Assembly (NCBI GenBank): GCA_937912115.1
Contig: CALDOI010000258.1
Span: 1-64,000 of the forward strand
DNA: 64,000 bases
Source: an uncultured Bacteroidota bacterium
Lineage (GTDB): Bacteria; Bacteroidota; Bacteroidia; Bacteroidales; F082
Reading direction: 5' to 3'
Part shown: positions 62,250 to 64,000 of the stretch, piece after piece
Layout of the letters: each line of letters starts with the position of its first letter
How positions within the stretch are numbered: the first letter of the stretch is position 1
Position numbers and translations under genes: made by a program
The notes under the pieces: generated by a model
Told to the model about the DNA's origin: nothing
Seen by the model: only the letters and a program-made list of their open reading frames with translations
Database searches by the model: none

Positions 62250-63158
62250 TTATATTAATCGATTAAAACTTTGCCATCTTCTTTCCTCGCTTTCAATAAA
62301 AGAATCAAATTTAGAAGGCTGCTCTATTTTAATAGAAATAGGCTTTTCAGTCTTTGGGTGGCTAAACCTCAGCTCCACAGCAGCTAAAAATAATCCCTTT
62401 CCCTTAAGTATGGGTCCTGTACCGTATTGTTTATCACCTACGATTGGGAAACCGTAATCAGCCATTTGAATACGTAATTGGTGAGTTCGGCCTGTATGAG
62501 GGTATAGTTCGACAAGTGAAACCCACTCGGTTTTTAGTGATCTGCCACGACTAATACACTTATAACTTGATAATGCCTCTTGTCCGTTAATGGAGGTATT
62601 TATTTCACCACTATCATTAATATTACCGGCAACAATAGCCCGGTATTTTTTATGGATTTTCCGTTTTTCAAGTTGCTGGCCAAGTAGCATAAGTGTTGAA
62701 GCCGTTTTTGCAACTAATAATAATCCAGATGTTGGTCTGTCCAATCTGTGAACAGGACGGGCCCACTTTAAAGCATCTGGTTCAGTTGAAATACTGATTT
62801 TTGATACTAAAGCATTTTGTATTGTTTTAAATTTGTTGCCACTAACTTCAATGCCGGCTGGTTTGTTTATTACCGCTAAATGTTCGTCTTCATAAACTAC
62901 TTCAAGTTCTAGATCGTATGGTTTTGGTGGATTATGTTCAAGATCAATTAGAACTATTTCCTGACCTTCAACAATCCAACTTCCCGATGGAATCTTATTT
63001 CCATTAACTAACAACGCTCCTCTACTAATAATTTTCTTCATGCTGCTTCGTGAAGGGATTATTGTAAACACTTCTAATGCGTATTCCAATAAGCGAATTT
63101 TTGAAACTCCGGATGGAACAGTATGTTTTTGGATGATAAACATTTTTAAATTTTTCAC
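62250..63158 (-). CDS. RluA family pseudouridine synthase with S4 domain
   Basis: A 302-residue RNA-modifying enzyme. The N-terminal S4 RNA-binding domain is at about 20-75 (SSMKKIISRGALLVNGNKI). The catalytic domain has the RluA motif HRLDRPTSGLLL with catalytic D140, then HTGRTHQLRIQM and GDKQYG. It converts specific uridines in rRNA or tRNA to pseudouridine; which one is unknown. Start codons at 63158 and 63143 (MFIIQ) are both possible. It is followed on the plus side by the tadA gene, 34 bases upstream in transcription order, so they may be cotranscribed. Confidence 0.9.
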   Translation of the reverse strand: MKNLKMFIIQKHTVPSGVSKIRLLEYALEVFTIIPSRSSMKKIISRGALLVNGNKIPSGSWIVEGQEIVLIDLEHNPPKPYDLELEVVYEDEHLAVINKPAGIEVSGNKFKTIQNALVSKISISTEPDALKWARPVHRLDRPTSGLLLVAKTASTLMLLGQQLEKRKIHKKYRAIVAGNINDSGEINTSINGQEALSSYKCISRGRSLKTEWVSLVELYPHTGRTHQLRIQMADYGFPIVGDKQYGTGPILKGKGLFLAAVELRFSHPKTEKPISIKIEQPSKFDSFIESEERRWQSFNRLI

Positions 63159-63192
63159 TTGAAAAGCAACTATTGTATAGTTGATGTGATTT

Positions 63193-63651
63193 TTATTTTT
63201 TTAGTTTTCTTTTTTCAGAAAAGAAATTACTGAGAAGCTCGCTACACTCTTTTTCCATTACTCCACCAATGATTTCTGTCTCAGGATGAATAACAGGATC
63301 AGTCATTTTCGAATATCCTCTTTTTGCATCATGAGCACCATAAACAATTTTCCCTATTTGTGTCCAATATGATGCTCCTGCACACATTAAGCATGGTTCA
63401 AGAGTAACATAAAGAGTACATTCACGCAAGTACTTACCACCAATATAATCAGCTGCTGATGTGAAAGCCTGCATCTCTGCATGTGCTGTAACATCGTTTA
63501 ATGTCTCGGTAAGATTATGTGCTCGTGCAATTATTTGATTAGCATAAACAATAACTGCCCCCACAGGCACTTCGTCTTTTTCTAACGCCAGTTGGGCTTC
63601 CTGTAGAGCTATCTTCATAAAGTGCTCGTCCGACATAATTCCCAGGCTCAT
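63193..63651 (-). CDS. tadA: tRNA adenosine(34) deaminase-like nucleoside deaminase
   Basis: A 152-residue zinc deaminase. Zinc ligands and the proton shuttle are H57-A-E59 in HAEMQAF and P86-C87-x-x-C90 in PCLMCAGA. EVPVGAVIV is the usual first strand motif of TadA, which makes inosine at the wobble position of tRNA-Arg(ACG). Its ATG overlaps the stop of the symporter gene by four bases (ATGA); a second in-frame ATG at 63636 gives a more usual N-terminus. Guanine deaminase relatives share these motifs, so the substrate is likely but not certain. Confidence 0.88.
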   Translation of the reverse strand: MSLGIMSDEHFMKIALQEAQLALEKDEVPVGAVIVYANQIIARAHNLTETLNDVTAHAEMQAFTSAADYIGGKYLRECTLYVTLEPCLMCAGASYWTQIGKIVYGAHDAKRGYSKMTDPVIHPETEIIGGVMEKECSELLSNFFSEKRKLKK

Positions 63652-64000
63652 AACTCAAATGCTTTTTCGATTCCTGGTTTTGGAATCTTGGTTAGTTTCA
63701 CACCGATCAATAGTATTATTGTTTCAATAATTATTGATGGAACAAAGGATGATTTTGGGTTAAAGCTTTCGGGTGAATAAACTCCCAGGATAAATAAAAA
63801 GAGGTTAACAAAGAAAGCCACAAGGATGCTAATTATCACAGCTTTTCGATATGCAAAGGCATTTTTCTTAATCAAGGCAAATAGAGTGATAGGGGCAAAA
63901 ATTGTAATTGTTGAAATACCAACCACCATCAAATCCACAATGTTAGGGAATACCAGAGCAATGAACAATGCGGTTATGCCAAAAATAAAAGTGGCAATCC
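63648..64000 (-). CDS. C-terminal part of a probable sodium/solute symporter (5' end outside the window)
   Basis: The frame is open to the edge of the window at 64000, so the gene starts beyond it. About 117 residues are visible with three or four hydrophobic helices: ATFIFGITALFIALVFPN, VVGISTITIFAPITLFAL, AVIISILVAFFVNLFLFIL and SFVPSIIIETIILLIGV. The segment FPNIVDLMVVG and the helix order resemble the C-terminal part of sodium/solute symporters (SSS family). The solute cannot be predicted. The stop overlaps the tadA start. Confidence 0.6.
   Translation of the reverse strand, partial: IATFIFGITALFIALVFPNIVDLMVVGISTITIFAPITLFALIKKNAFAYRKAVIISILVAFFVNLFLFILGVYSPESFNPKSSFVPSIIIETIILLIGVKLTKIPKPGIEKAFEL

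Overview
The window looks like a chromosomal segment of an AT-rich member of the Bacteroidota, probably an environmental Bacteroidales/Marinilabiliales-type bacterium (inference). The evidence is: several proteins with type IX secretion (T9SS) C-terminal signals, a PorW/SprE-like lipoprotein, a PorV-family protein, a large TonB-dependent receptor with a carboxypeptidase-like N-terminal domain, a long PurF of the Bacteroidetes kind, almost no Shine-Dalgarno sequences, and repeated promoter -7 boxes of the form TAnnTTTG, often TAnnTTTGC. I saw no rRNA, tRNA, CRISPR array, transposase or phage gene.

Layout. 1-7646: the 3' end of an outer-membrane protein gene, then an efflux operon in the order TetR regulator, TolC, HlyD-type fusion protein, a DUF2147 protein, two ABC ATPases and two ABC-2 permeases. 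It resembles E. coli ybiH-ybhGFSR with YbhF split in two. 7777-15282: a small lipoprotein, rsgA, a flavoprotein, an Omp28-like T9SS cargo, a YitT-type membrane protein and a rubrerythrin-like protein. 15371-18258: a secreted M1 peptidase followed by a secreted cyanophycinase-like S51 peptidase. 18303-21707 (minus): M23 peptidase, dxr and rseP. 21960-28811: PorW/SprE-like lipoprotein, bactofilin, AtpZ, then a three-gene block (AraC regulator, membrane protein, dihaem cytochrome c) that appears inserted before an AtpI-like gene; atpB does not follow. 29189-39079: TonB-dependent receptor, a 1,470-residue exported protein and a PorV-family barrel. 39192-49432: housekeeping genes (greA, HIT, purF, GNAT, C69 dipeptidase, AI-2E transporter, metG, S66 carboxypeptidase, methyltransferase). 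49452-61931: the most interesting region. 62250-64000: RluA-type pseudouridine synthase, tadA and the end of a probable sodium/solute symporter.

The 49.6-61.9 kb locus reads as a signal-controlled exopolysaccharide system. A processive family 2 glycosyltransferase is tightly coupled to a membrane-spanning SPOR-like/HEAT-repeat protein, a YaiO-type TPR plus beta-barrel outer-membrane protein, a one-domain response regulator and a REC-HPt protein. A soluble hybrid histidine kinase with three PAS-type regions is encoded divergently. A T9SS-exported glycoside-hydrolase-like protein and a membrane-anchored protein of unknown function lie just beyond. None of the signalling proteins has a DNA-binding domain, so control of synthesis or export by protein contact is a reasonable hypothesis.
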